A stretch of 64,000 nt of DNA from Hemerocallis citrina (GCA_017893485.1 CM030366.1:46746283-46810282), one strand, 5' to 3'. Shown: positions 49,203 to 61,127, numbered from the stretch's first letter. Numbers and translations: made by a program. The notes: generated from the letters alone by a model not told the origin.

Positions 49203-49655
49203 CCAGAATGATCTGCAGAGTGGGATTGATCTCCAGTATTCCGGGATGAGAGCGACACTCATAGGAAGTTAGTGTGATAAGTGCACCAGAATGATCCATG
49301 GAGTGGGATATTCCCCAGTATTCCGGGACGAGAAACGAAATAGGTCTCAGAATGAACTACGGAGTGGGATTGATCTCCAGTATTCTGGGACGAGAGTGAT
49401 GTGAAGAGGGCTCTAGAATGATCTGCGAAGTGAGATATTCCCCAGTATTCTGGGATGAGTGATAAAAAGTGCCCTAGAATGATCTGCAGAGTGGGATTTA
49501 TCTCCCGTATTCCGGGATGAGAGCGATGTGATAAGGGCTCCAGGATGACCTGCAGAGTGAGGTTTTCTCCAACTTCCCGAATGAGAGTGAAAAGTCTCTA
49601 GAATGATCTGTGGATAAAGATTGACCTTCAGTATTTCAGGGCGAGAACCAATACT
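49203..49655 (+). repeat. Seven degenerate 58-82-bp repeats in element N
   Basis: The unit is CAGAATGATCTGCAGAGTGG, then GATTGATCTCCAGTATTCCG and GGAYGAGAGTGATGTGA with a variable tail. Starts lie near 49203, 49287, 49350, 49411, 49472, 49539 and 49597. Alternate units differ in the middle (GATTGATCTCC versus GATATTCCCC), suggesting a two-unit founder. Function is unknown. Confidence 0.85.
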
Positions 49656-49794
49656 CACAAGATGTTGAAGTTGTCATTAAGATGGGTTGTATAGCGAAGA
49701 AGGGATTGGACCCTGTTATGAGAAAATTCTGAGTTATTGGATTTACCTCACCACAGAGCGTTGTTCTGGGGACAGAACGATTCTAAGGAATGAG

Positions 49795-50220
49795 TGATCT
49801 AATATGCCCAAAATAATTAATAATTATTTTGTACAAAATAGGTTGCATAAGAGCATTATCGCACGAGTTAATAAACTTGTGTCTCAACTAATGGTGTATA
49901 CTATTAGAAATTGTATTTGTCATTTTATGAGACAAACAATTAAGGGTTAACAAACACTATGAATTTGTATAAGTTGGATTCAACCCAATTAGACTCAAAT
50001 GAGCTAGATTCATATAGACAACCATAGACTCAACTATACTAACTTGTTACGAACACGTGCATATTGTTACGTGAACGACACGTGAACATGTTACCAAATG
50101 AACCATGAACATACCATGTGTGAACAAGGGTAGCCCACAAATTTTGACATGACGTAGGGTTAGCTTATGTGTAACCCTAGAAAGAGTTATGTGTACCATA
50201 AGAGGGTTATGTGTACACAC
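49795..50220 (+). repeat. Element N 3' LTR, first 426 bp
   Basis: Starts TGATCTAATATGCCCAAAAT and aligns to 21410-21830 with small indels. It is cut by the chromovirus array that begins at 50221. The remainder must lie beyond the window. Confidence 0.85.
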
Positions 50221-51458
50221 TGTAACTACCATTTTCATTCTTTTCATTTATGCCCTTCATTGTAATATTTTATTTGCAATTAAATAAAACACCCTTTTTT
50301 TTCTTGATCATCTTAATCAATTTTATTCATGAACAACTCTTGTTCTTCTTGTTGAGCTATTTCCATATAGATCCCATTTTATTTGATTGTGACTATTTTA
50401 TGTGAATCATATTGTCTTTAAATCCATCTCTTATTGAAACCAAAATCCAATTACAATTGTTTCTAGACCCAAACCCATTATTATTGGATCCTAGCCCATT
50501 AACCCCACAACCAAATTCCACTCTATAAATACAAACCTATTGCAAACCCTAAAAACACAAAATACAAACCCTAATTCTTAGCTTTGTCTCTCTCTCCTTG
50601 GATTTTCTCCCTCCCCGACCTCCAACTTTTCCCACCTAAACCCGCGATTATCCCATCTCCAGCAACCCAATCCTGCTCCACCTACGGCAATCCCCAGCAC
50701 CGTCTACACCCTCTTTCGTTGAGCCACAGCCAGTGACTCCCAACCCCGATCACCCCCTCCGCCGCTCCTCAGTTCCCGCGACAGCCACCCCAATCCATGA
50801 TAACCTCTGCTACCTCCCTTTCTCGTCGATGACAGTAGAACCGATGCCACACCACACTGTCAGTCCTGCCGCCGTCAGCCACCGCCAACAGCAGTAGTAG
50901 CCACCCTTGCTGCCTCTGTTCTTGCTCGTGCTATTCTGGGTATTTGCTGTGAATGCTATGTTCCCTTTGTGCACATAGTGTGCACATATTTGTTCTTGGG
51001 TTCGTTGCTCCGGGATTCTCATCCCGTTATTCTTTAGTATTCGAATTTATCGTCCATAAGGCAGGTCACTTTTCCTCTTGAATTGAATCTTGTATCAAAT
51101 TCGAATTTTTTTATTGAAATTCTTGCAAGTAGATCCAATTGTCCATCGTATCATATATTGTTCTCTCTCTTTCGTTGAGTATATTGAGGGTTTACACGAG
51201 CTAACCCAAATATTCTCAACTTTGTATCTTTATTGACTCTAAAGATCGAATCTTCATGCATTCATATAGTACTGGAAATAGGAGTTGATCATATAATCAT
51301 CACACAAAGATACTATCTTAGAATTGAATACTAGGTTGATTGCTTGAATAATTGATTGATGAATTGTGTGGTTAATTTAGTGTATCTGTGTATTCTTAAT
51401 TGTATTTACCATGCTTTTATGCCTACCATGTTGATTATGAAGTTTATTAACTAGTTGT
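50221..51458 (+). repeat. Chromovirus 5' LTR, truncated
   Basis: Matches 54827-56060 closely from TGTAACTACCATTTTC to TTAACTAGTTG. A CTCTATAAATAC TATA box lies near 50521, followed by the GC-rich segment (50590-50900) and the hairpin at 51011-51026. The last 1.9 kb of LTR and the PBS are missing, replaced by a 22-bp filler and the protease region. Confidence 0.88.
51011..51026 (+). other. Conserved small LTR hairpin
   Basis: CGGGATTCTCATCCCG is a perfect 6-bp stem with a four-base loop, followed by TTATTCTTTAG. It is the best preserved of four copies in the window. Confidence 0.55.
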
Positions 51459-51471
51459 ATTTAGTGTATCT

Positions 51472-51780
51472 GTGTATTCTTCTCGTACCCATATTCTTTT
51501 TATTCCGGTGTCATCTATTCTTTTCATTTCTGCTCGTTTGGTCGATCAGCATCGCTTGATCTACTACGACTTGTCAGTAGCTTGGAACATCACTAGGAGA
51601 GGAAGTGTCGTCTTTTGCTCCATGGTATGCAAGCAGCGTCTTTTGGTTATTGGTGGTGTTGTTTTTGTTGCCGACTTGATTGTCATCAACAATTTAGGTT
51701 TCGATGTAATCTTGGGGATGGATTGGCTTGGTGTCCCTCGTGCTGTATTTGACTGCAATATGAAGAAGCTGGTATTTTGA
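51472..51780 (+). pseudogene. Protease remnant of the gag-less chromovirus
   Basis: Reads LVDQHRLIYYDLSVAWNI, VFCSMVCKQRLLVIGGVVF and LGFDVILGMDWLGVPRAVF, the C-terminal half of a Ty3 protease. The active-site segment just upstream is frameshifted; in the sister copy at 59810 it reads DSGVIHSF. It shares a frame with the RT downstream, separated by TGA at 51778. No gag precedes it. Confidence 0.85.
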
Positions 51781-52869
51781 ATGCCAGGACATCAAAAAAT
51801 TGAACTCTATGCCGATGAAACACCGCTTGCTTGTGTGGAGAAGTTGGCAAGTCAAAAGGTTGGAGTGATGGAAGAAGTGTGTGCAGATGGTGATGTTGCA
51901 CTATTGGTTGTGCGAGACTTTCTGGATGTTTTTCCTAAGAAATTGTCGGGATTACTGCAAGATTGTGAAGTGGTGTTCAGTATTGATGTTCAGCCGGGTT
52001 CAGCTCCGATCTCTAAGAGTCTGTACAGAATGGCTGCTGTTGAGTTGGCTGAGCTGAATGAGCAGATTCAGGAATTGCTGGATAGAGGTTTTATCAGGCC
52101 AAGTGTTTTGCATTAGGGAGCTCCGGTACTATTCATCAATAAGAAGGATGGCAGTCGCAGGTTGTGTATTGACTACCGTGAGTTGAATAATGTCACAGTG
52201 AATAATTGGTATCTGTTGCCAAGGTTTGATGACTTATTTGATCAATTGGAAGGTGCTTCTGTATTTTCGATGCTGGATCTTCATTCTGGTTACCATCAGG
52301 TTAAGGTGAAAGCCGATGATGTACAGAAGACTGCTTTCTGTACAAGATATGGGCACTATAAATTCTTGGTGATGCCTTTCGGAGTTACCAATGCTCCAGC
52401 TATGTTCATGAGCTTGACGAATCGGATTTTCTCTCTCTTTTTGGAGAAGTTTGTTGTGGTGTTCATTGATGATATTCTCGTCTACTCTCGGAACCGTGAT
52501 GAGCATGTTGAGCACTTGAAGGTTGTTTTGCAAACATTGAGGGATCATCATCTGTATGCGAAGCTTAGCAAGTGCGAGTCTTGGCTGGATCGTGTGGCAT
52601 TCTTGGGCTATATTATTTTTGGGGATGGAGTTTTTGTCGATCCGTCCAAGATTTCTGCAGTTAAGGATTGGCCAACGCTGAAGTCAGTATCAGAAGTTTG
52701 GAGTTTTCTTGATCTAGTGGGGTACCACAGGAAGTTAGTTCGGGATTTTTCGAAGATTGCTGGACCATTGACCAAGTTGACTGGGAAGGATCAAAAGTTT
52801 GTGTGGGATGAGTCTTGTGATGAAGCCTTCGCTGAATTAAGAATCGGTTGCCCTCAGCACCTGTGTTAA
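51781..52869 (+). pseudogene. Reverse transcriptase of the gag-less chromovirus
   Basis: The N-terminal block VVRDFLDVFPKKLSGL is followed by [18 protein letters not shown], a TAG at 52114 and [16 protein letters not shown]. Then come [28 protein letters not shown] and [15 protein letters not shown], with the catalytic FIDD at 52462-52473 preserved. [18 protein letters not shown], the thumb and the start of the connection domain follow. It ends where a one-base frameshift near 52840 throws RNase H into another frame. Two stops and one shift are the only visible defects. Confidence 0.92.
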
Positions 52870-53203
52870 CTATACCAGATGGATCAGGAGGTTTCGTAAT
52901 TCACTGTGATGCTTCAGGAAAAGGTTTGGGTGCTGTTTTGATGCAACGAAGCAAGGTTGTTGCATATGCATCTGGACAACTGAGAAGAATTATCCTACAC
53001 ATGATTCCGAGCTTGCAGCTCTGATCATTGCCTTGAAGCTTTGGAGGCATTACTTACTTAGAGACCGAGTGGAGATCTACACTGACCACAAAAGTCTCAT
53101 GTATGTGGTCACTCAGAAGGAGCTAGATATGAGGCAGAGACTATGGTTGGAATTAATGGCGAATTATGATATCAGTTTGCAGTATCATCCTGATTAGATT
53201 AAT
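52840..53203 (+). pseudogene. RNase H of the gag-less chromovirus
   Basis: After the frameshift the residues include SGGFVIHCDASGKGLGAVLM, a short deletion near 52985, DSELAALIIALKLWRHYLL, EIYTDHKSLMYVVTQKELDM and YHPD. The acidic residues of the D-E-D-type site (CDAS, SELAA, TDHKS) are all visible, though not in one frame. Confidence 0.85.
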
Positions 53204-54210
53204 TTGGTGCCTAATGCTATGAGCAGAAGACTGGTTGCCTTGGTTCTCACTGAGCTGTATGAGCTTGTGGAAGCTATGAGGAGATTATATTTGGAAGTGG
53301 TTTTGCCTGGTTCCGAGCAGAGTTCTATGGTGCTTCAGTTGCATTCGTCTTTGGTGGATCAGATTAAGGAAGCACAGTCTGGGGATGAGCAATTGCAGAA
53401 ATTTCGAGAAGAATTTGAGGCTGGTTCAAGGACTGATATGGTGATTCATGAGGATGGATCTCTCTGCTTTGGGACCCATCTATGTGTTCCAAAGGGCGAA
53501 GTCAGGCAGAAGTTACACGAAGAAGCTCACCGTTCTTTGTATTCTATTCATCCCGGTGGTACAAAGATGTATCGGGATTTGAAGTTGCATTTCTGGTGGC
53601 TTGGTATGAAGAGAGCTGTTGCAAGATTTGTTTCGCAGTGTCTGATCTGTCAATAAGTAAAAGCAGAACATCAGAGGACTGCTGGATTTCTTCAACCGCT
53701 TCCTGTTCCGGAGTGGAAGTGGGAGAACATTACTATGAATTTTATGACTGCTTTGCCTCGAAGTCCCAAGGGTCATAATGTCATATGGCTGATTGTGGAT
53801 CACTTGACGAAGAGTGCTCATTTTATTCCCTTCAAAGTGGGTCAGTCTACGGAAAGCCTTGTAGAGAAGTATATGCAAGAGATTGTCAGATTGCATGGTG
53901 TTCCTATCAGTATTATATAAGACAAATATATACTAGATTCAGATCTCAATTCTGGGAGAGTCTTCAGAACAGTCTTGGGAGTAAGCTGAGATTCAACACT
54001 GCATTCCATCCGCAGTTAAATGGACAATCGGAGTGGACTATTCAAACATCAGAGGATATGTTGAGGTCCTCTAATCTTCAGTTTGGAGGATCTTGGGAAG
54101 ATTATTTACACTTGGTGGAGTTTTCATACAACAATAGCAACCAAGCAAGTCTTAAGGCAGCTCCGTATGAAGCTTTGTATGGTCAGAAGTGTAGATCACT
54201 AGTGTGCTAG
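53204..54210 (+). pseudogene. Integrase of the gag-less chromovirus, first catalytic Asp changed
   Basis: The zinc domain reads EEAHRSLYSIHPGGTKMY...CLICQ, then a stop at 53654. The catalytic core gives ITMNFMTALPRSPKGHNVIW, where the usual D is N. The second Asp block (VPISII then a stop at 53918) is destroyed. After a frame change it continues with FHPQLNGQSEWTIQT, keeping the Glu, and GGSWEDYLHLVEFSYNNSNQ and APYEALYGQKCRS. It is inactive. Confidence 0.9.
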
Positions 54211-54745
54211 GATGACATTGGTGAGAGGAAGCTTTTGGGGCCAGAGTTGATTACGAGGACTGTTGATGCAGTGGCCCAAATCAGGAAGTATCTTCAGGGA
54301 GCTCAGGATAGACAAGGAAATGGGCAGACATTCACAGGAGATCGTTGGAATTCGATGTGGGGGACCATGTGTTCCTCAAGGTAAGGGGGCAAGCTAAGCC
54401 CTAGATTCATTGGTCTGTTTGATGTGGTGGAGCGAGTAGGCAAGGTGGCCTATAGACTCGCGTTGCCACCGGCTCTATCTTGAGTGCACGATGTCTTCTT
54501 TGTCTCCCAACTCAGGAAGTATTTCAGGGATGATAGTCATGTTATTGAATACTCGGAATTGTTTGTTCGACCAGATTTGTCCTGTGAGATACCGTCCAGT
54601 TTCGATTATGGACCGACGGAAGAAGATTTTGAAGAATAAGGTTATCAAATTGGTTCGTGTTGCTTGGAATCCTCACTCGCCGGGTGATTCGACTTGGGAT
54701 CTTGAAGAAGAGATTAAGAAGAAGTTTTCTTATCTTTTTGTGTAG
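54211..54745 (+). pseudogene. Integrase C-terminus and chromodomain-like tail
   Basis: Frame-broken GPELITRTVDAVAQIRKYL is followed by a region matching 1-250 of the window. The open tail is VRYRPVSIMDRRKKILKNKV, then LVRVAWNPHSPGDSTWDLEE, ending SYLFV at 54745. It resembles the chromodomain-like end of Tekay-type elements. About 24 bases of the barrel region are deleted near 54382 compared with the copy at position 1. Confidence 0.88.
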
Positions 54746-55615
54746 TCTTTTCTTTTCTTCGGGGTTACCCTACTACCACTTGCTTAAATTTCGTGGACAA
54801 AATTTTATTTGTAAGGTAGGCAGGATTGTAACTACCGTTTTCGTTCTTTTCATTTATGCCCTTCATTGTAATATTTTATTTGCAATTAAATAAATTACTC
54901 TATTTTTTTCTTGATCATCTTAATCAATTTTGTTCATGAACTATTCTTGTTCTTCTTATTGAGCTATTTTCTTGTTGATCCCATTTATATTTGATTGTGA
55001 GTATTTTATTTGAACCCTACTGTTTATAAATCTATCTCTTATTGAACCGAGAACCCAATTACAATTGTTTTTATACCCAAACCCATTATTATTGGATCCT
55101 ATCCAATTAACCCAACAACCTAATTGCTCTCTATAAATACAACCCTATTGCAAACCCAAAAAATACAAAATACAAACCCTAATTCCTGGTGTCTCTTTCT
55201 CCATGGATTTTCTCTCTCCCCGACCTCCAACTTTTCCCCCCTAAACCCCCGATCAGCCCATCTCCGGTAACCCAATCCTGCACCACCACCGGCGATCCCC
55301 ACCGCCGCCTACACCCTCTTCTGTCGAGCCACAGCCAGCAATGCCCAACCCCGATCACCCCCTCTGCTGCTCCTCTGTTCCCGCGACAGCCACCCCAAGC
55401 CGCGATCACCTCTGTTTCCTCCCTTTCCCATCGATGGCAGCAGATCCAACGCCGCACCTCGCCGTAGTCCCGCTGCCGTCTGTTCTGCCGTTAACCACCG
55501 CCAGCAGCAGCAACAACCACCCTTGTTGCGGATGTTCTTGCTCTTGTTGTTTTGGGTATTTGCTGTGATTGCTGTGTTCTCTTTGTGCACGTAGTTGTTC
55601 GTGGGTTCGTTGCTC

Positions 55616-55631
55616 CGGGATTTTCATCCTG
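55616..55631 (+). other. Conserved small LTR hairpin
   Basis: CGGGATTTTCATCCTG, a 6-bp stem with one G-U pair in RNA, at the same LTR position as the other three. Confidence 0.5.
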
Positions 55632-56701
55632 TTAATCTTTAGTATTTGAACTTATCGTCCATAAGACAAGTTACTTTTCCACTTGAATTGAATCTTGTAT
55701 CAAATTCATGTTTTTATTGAAATTCTTGCAAGTAGATCCAATTGTTTATTGTATCATATATTGTTCTTTCTCTTTCGTTGAGTATATTGTGGGTTTACAC
55801 AAGCTAACCCAAATATTCTCGACTTCGTGCCTTTATTGACTCTAAAGATCGAATCTTTCATGCATTCATATAGTATTGAAAATAGGAGTTGCTCATATAA
55901 TCATCACACAAAGATACTATCTTAGAATTGAATACTAGGTTGATTGCTTGAATGATTGATTGATGAATTATGTGGTTAATTTTGTGTATCTGTGTATTGT
56001 TAATTGTATTTACCATGCTTTTATGCCTATCATGTTGATTATGAAGTTTATTAACTAGTTGAAGTGTAACCCATCATGTTTAATTGCTTTATTTCCTGAA
56101 AAATATCAAGAATCTGTATGTTTACTTGCTGTCAGGATTTTGCCTGTTGTTTTCGACGCAATATTTGATCTCAAAATAAATAACTTTCTGAATAAGAGTT
56201 GTATCCCTATGTCTCTAGTTTCCTGAATATCTTGAATCGCTGAATTCCGAGTTGTATTGCAAATGTTATGTTGATTTTAATACTGCTGTGTTTTATTTCC
56301 AGAATTTCAGATTCATGTATGTTTTAATGTTTAAACTATTAAAAGGCTAAGTTAATATTAGAATAATGCTCTGATAATTTCTAGAATGTTAGTTAACATC
56401 TTTAGGAGTCTAATGAATATTTTTGATGATTTTTTATAATTGATTTTTTGCTGATTCTCAAGATATAACAACTTGATGTCGATTTTGTGTCAGAACATAT
56501 AACCTGTAAAGGATGATGTGTTTGACCTAGCCATTGTTGTCGGATTTTGTATTTTAAATATGCATTGGAATCTTATGGATGTCTAGTTTCCATAATTTCT
56601 TACAGTTTTAGTTTTCAATTTCTGTCGCAGCGGGAAAACCGATTTTTGTACAGTGACCACTTGCTGTCCAGAAATTCGTTTTCCATATTTTCTTAATATA
56701 A

Positions 56702-56702
<1 letters not shown>

Positions 56703-56757
<55 letters not shown>
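56703..56757. repeat. (TA)n microsatellite
   Basis: About 27 TA units within the LTR; absent from the other LTRs of the family. Confidence 0.9.
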
Positions 56758-56759
<2 letters not shown>

Positions 56760-57528
56760 TTGTATTGCATGAATTGAAGTATATATGTTGCATTGCATGA
56801 TCCTAATGTGCTATTGTCATCATTCTATTTGTTTCATCCAAGTTTGTCATTCTATTGTTCCTCTATTGTTAATATCGTTCATCTCATGTCTCTAATTGCA
56901 TAATTTATTGTTGCATTGATCAAATAATTAACAAGTTGGGGTTTAAGGGATTGACTTGAGTAGTGAACAATATAGTGACTGTGTTGGCATGTATTTTATC
57001 GATTGATTGTTGGAGTACTGACTACGGCGCCCCAATCTTTCATGTATCGTCTCAGTATATCAGTGTATCAGTGAATCATTATAATGTATCGTGCACAATA
57101 TTGTTACCGTATCGGTGATTACCGTACCGACTCATGATCTATAGAATTCTCTACTAGAGTCTAAACGAAATTGATTGTATGCTTCGAACCTGTGGTATGG
57201 AACATATGGGACACAGTAGTATGTGCATTAGTTATGATGAAAATGATTAATAGACTTAAGAATTGACACAACATCGACATTGCATATTGTACATCATGTT
57301 TTCTGTTGATATCGAATATTGCCTAAGAGTTATTGACATCGACCATTGTACATTGTCATTGAATAATGGATCATTATTTATAACCATTGCATCGTTTACC
57401 ATGATATTGATTATTGCTATTATCCCATATTATGGATTCCTATTGACCCATTGAATTCATTGTTATATCATTATTTCATTGTTTCTTGTTTTCTCTACTT
57501 GCGGTCCATGACTTGCTCTAAGGACAAT

Positions 57529-59113
57529 TGATGATTTTAATTTATACCTAAATTTTAGTACTCTTTTATGTATCAAAATTACGAGTTCTTGTTTATTTCT
57601 TTAAAATTTATCTCATTTCTACTTATTTTTATTTATTTGTTTGAACTTGTAGGAATGAGATTTATAACTTCAAAAAGATATGAATTTTGGTAAAAATCAA
57701 ACAACAAACAAGGATAAAGATTTTTAATACCAAATTTATTTTTTAATGATGATTTGTAGAAAATTTAAGCACTCAAATGCATGTTTTTACAAATTGGCTC
57801 TTTCAAGAATTAATAAAAATATAATGTTCAACTACAGGGTGCAATAAAATTTTGGAATAATTTTTTAAAAAAAATTAAATAAAGCAACATCACCTAATCT
57901 AATAATCTTAATTAATTATTTAAATATTTACACTTATCATATTAATTATTTAATTAATTAAGTATCCTGAATAACTAACCTACCTACCTAACCCTAATCC
58001 TATATATACATGTGGCTGCAGGTCTGGGTTGGTGGGCGGCATGAAGGAAAAATAGAAGAGAGGAAGGCGGCGTGAACTTAAAGAAGGAAAAAAAAACTAA
58101 AAAAACTAAAAAGAAAGAAAGAGAATTAGAGATAGAGAAGAGGAAGGAGCGTGAAAAGAATGGGCGCGTGATTCGAGGCGTCAACGTCAGCAAAACACAG
58201 CAGAGGAGAGAGAAGGAAAAGGTTGTGGCGGCACAGTTTTCAAAGCGTCAACGTCAGCGAAGTCAGCAGGGTCTCTTGGGTCGCTCTGTGTCAGCGACGA
58301 GTTTTTCGAGGCGTTCAGTTTGGATTTTTTTAACAAAACAGAGTTCTTTGTGTCTCTCTTTTCTTCCTCTAATTTTTATTAGGCAGCCCAAAACAGTAAT
58401 TGTTAGTTGCAATTTTATTATGAACTAAATTTATTTTTCTAGGGCTTTGATGTAGCCTAGTTTTGATAACACAATTTTAATTCCATGTTATTTTTCTATT
58501 TTTCCATGGTTGTGTGTTTGATTTGTGTTCTTAATGCTTACAATTGTTTGGCCAACTTTTGTAAGATTTATTAAATCATGGAGACACCGAACTGGTAATC
58601 TGTGATTTCAAATTAATAAAATTAAACACCGTTACAGGAGCGAACCTTTGTTAATGTGACCGTTAAGAAATCCATAGATCTTAATGAATTTTCAATTAGT
58701 AATTTGTGCATGAACTATGACAAATAATAAGTTGAGAATATTTTTGATATTGCTTGAGAGAGAATGTTGAATAATTTGGGGATTTTGGTCTACAACTCGG
58801 AAAAATAATATTTTTATTCACATAGAGTTATAAATTGTGTGGGATTAACTAGGGGAAATCGAAAGCTCTGGAATTAGTTTTGCAATTAATAAACAACAAA
58901 ATTTCAGATTACGCTACTTTTAATTAATTTAGTTAGTTTTTTAGATTAATTTAATTTAGTTGCTTTATTTATTAAAATTTTGATTTTTCAAATAGTACTT
59001 AATCTAGTAATTTCGATACTCGATAAAATAATTACTCCTTGTGGGTTCGACACTCTTTTCACTCATCTACACTACTTCTTGCAATTTTGTACACTTGCAA
59101 ATAATTCACATCA
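57529..59113 (+). repeat. Athila-like solo LTR
   Basis: The plus-strand TGATGATTTTAATTT to AATTCACATCA segment matches the reverse complement of the Athila-like LTRs at 13953 and 18072, most clearly from 58500 to 59113. It has a TATA box (CTATATATACAT) near 58001 and a purine-rich segment with repeated GCGTCAACGTCAGC. CAATT occurs at both junctions but overlaps the ends, so the TSD is uncertain. It interrupts the chromovirus LTR and has no internal sequence. The 118-codon lysine-rich frame at 58072 is low complexity. Confidence 0.82.
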
Positions 59114-59521
59114 ATTTTCTCCTCTTTTTAGATGAAGTGTTCACAAGTGATCGTGGAGAATTACCTGCAGGAATTGGAGAACAGACTTTCTAAAGATTAA
59201 TGATTTCTAGAGTATTTTTATTGCATTGGACTTACTGTATTGAGACTTATTATTATTGTGATTGGATTTATTATTGTATTGGGCTTATGACCCGGATATT
59301 ACTATTTGTTTTCAGATGTTGGATTATCATATTTGGTTATTTCATATTGTTTATCCCAGTATTATTGTTCAAGTGATTATTATTATTATTGTTTGCACAA
59401 TTGTTTTGTATTGTTATTATTGTTGAGTTGAATGGTTAAACAACTTATGGATGAAGCAAGTCATTCGCTGGGCCATTGTCACGTGCTTGTGTTCCGAATT
59501 TTTGGAAAGCGGGGCGTGATA

Positions 59522-59951
59522 AGATTTTTGGTATCAGAGCCCGGGTTTGGAGAATATATTAGTCAAACATGACTAACATATGGAAGTTTCACTTTGACTG
59601 ATATATTATTCAGATTTGGGTTTTAACCGGTTTGACTCAATATTATATGCAAAACAGGAATCACATGAATAATTAATAACCGACATTCTGGATACTAGTC
59701 TTCCTTTTGGTCCCTTCATATTTAGTTCATCCATTTCTTATTTTCTTTGTTCCTTGCAGTCGTCCTTATTCATTGATTCCTTATTGGGTATAATTTCATT
59801 CTTCTCATACCCATATTCTTTTGATTCTGGAGTCATCCATTCTTTTCATTTCTGCCCGTTTGGTTGATCGGCATCGCTTAACCTGCTACGACTTGTCAGT
59901 GGCTTGGAACTTCACCAGGAGAGGAAGTGACATCTTTTGCTCCATGGTATG
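59522..59951 (+). mobile_element. Leader and protease fragment of a second gag-less chromovirus copy
   Basis: A tRNA-iMet PBS (59529-59540, TGGTATCAGAGC) follows the LTR. About 250 bases of leader then pass directly into the protease active-site segment at about 59798, which matches 51479-51620 (DSGVIHSF then LSVAWNFTRRGSDIF). No gag intervenes. The sequence is cut at GTATG (59947-59951) by the Tat/Retand-like element. Confidence 0.8.
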
Positions 59952-60572
59952 TGTTGCCGCTAAAATCGGTGTGGGGGCAAACAGATAGAATTTGTGGATT
60001 CTTAGGAAAACTGAATAGCAAACCTGTATACCTGTTCCGTTGGAGTTTGACGCTGACTCCTGCCGTACACCTGCAAAAAGTGCGAGACACCGGGGTTGTT
60101 CCCTCCGACGCACCCTCCGACGCTCAAGTCAGTAATCAGGGAAGATTATGAAAGAGCGCAAAAACTGGCAAAAGATTGATTACCTCTTAATGGAGATGGA
60201 TGGGGGGTATTTATAGGCGTCTTAGGGACTGGATTAGGAATGTAATTCCCGTGATCTGATAAGGAATATTCTCCTTGTAAACAGATTAGGAATGTAATCC
60301 CTAATTCCCAGTGGAAGGATAGGCATGAATCAGGGCCGTTGATTAGGATTTAACCAGGAACCCTAATTCTATCCCTATGGATTGGGCTTTCCGCTGGTTG
60401 AAACCCGCATCCGATTGAGGTGGATCCGTTAGTGGGTTATTGGACCTTTGACGAAAAGATCCAGTACCCATCTCAGACCCATTGGTAGGTGAAATTACCG
60501 TTTTACCCCTGGGCTTCAGGATTCGTGCCCGATTTGGACGGTTCCGATTAAACCCCATTTTTAGCCATATCA
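59952..60572 (-). repeat. Tat/Retand-like 3' LTR
   Basis: 621 bp, TGTTGCCGCTAAAATC to GCCATATCA. It is related to 3481-4072 but with many substitutions and an extra segment near 60255. Confidence 0.88.
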
Positions 60573-61127
60573 CGAGCCCCCCACTCCCGAAGACTGAGCT
60601 TGATCAGCCTTTGAGGAGTAGTTTTACTGTTTTAATGGCTAGTGGAGTTGTATCGGAGCCCAAATGGAAGGTTTTGAATCTTGAATGAGGTAGAGCGGTG
60701 ACTTTTCAAGTGGATTGAACTCTGAGTCACTCCTGAGCTCTCATGGTCGTGTGGTGTTCTCGTAGGAATATCCTTTTAACTTTGCGAAGTGTCAATTCGT
60801 CGTTCGGGGGTCTTAGAAGATTGTTCTTGGCAATAATCGCTTATTTGGGGACTAGAAAATGCTTCCCCACCTCTACAATTGCTTTCCAGGAGTTCTTCCT
60901 TAATTTCCCGAATTTTTAATTGTTTTTTCACGATCTCTTGGTAGACGGCTCGGCCGTTTTCCTTCGTTGTGTGGCCTACATGCTTGTTTCACACTTCTGA
61001 CCCCTTCCAGCGCTCGCTGCCCAGGAGGCCGAGGTCTGTAGGTGGTTCGGCACCTCTTTCCGAAGAGGAGAGGGACCTCGGCTAGGTTGTGAGTGCTGAG
61101 AGGGAGTTCGGCGAAGTCCAAGGTCCA
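60573..61127 (-). other. Non-coding 3' region with polypurine tract
   Basis: The first bases (CGAGCCCCCCACTCCCGAAG) give the minus-strand purine tract. The first 150 bases match 4073-4220. The rest has no recognised gene. Confidence 0.55.

Larger units (their letters stand above)
48817..49794 (+). mobile_element. Interior of element N, non-coding LTR retrotransposon
   Basis: Between the two LTRs lie only about 980 bases with no gag or pol motif in any frame. The left edge has a tRNA-iMet PBS. The right edge has GGGGACAGAACGATTCTAAGG, similar to the purine-rich pol end of chromoviruses. Most of the interior is a degenerate tandem repeat (49203-49655). It resembles LARD/TRIM-type non-autonomous elements that are moved by another element's proteins. 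Confidence 0.75.
54827..59521 (+). repeat. Chromovirus LTR shared by two internal regions
   Basis: Starts TGTAACTACCGTTTTC 80 bases after the pol stop and ends GGGGCGTGATA next to a PBS. Without the Athila-like solo LTR (57529-59113) it is about 3.1 kb. It is the 3' LTR for the pol at 51472-54745 and also the 5' LTR for the leader at 59522-59951. A TATA box lies near 55131. A long TA microsatellite lies at about 56703-56757. The proline-rich frames at 55189-55568 are not genes. Confidence 0.88.

Noticed and set aside
58072..58428. 118-codon lysine/glutamate-rich frame
   Set aside because: It is purine-rich sequence within an Athila-like solo LTR, with no domain.
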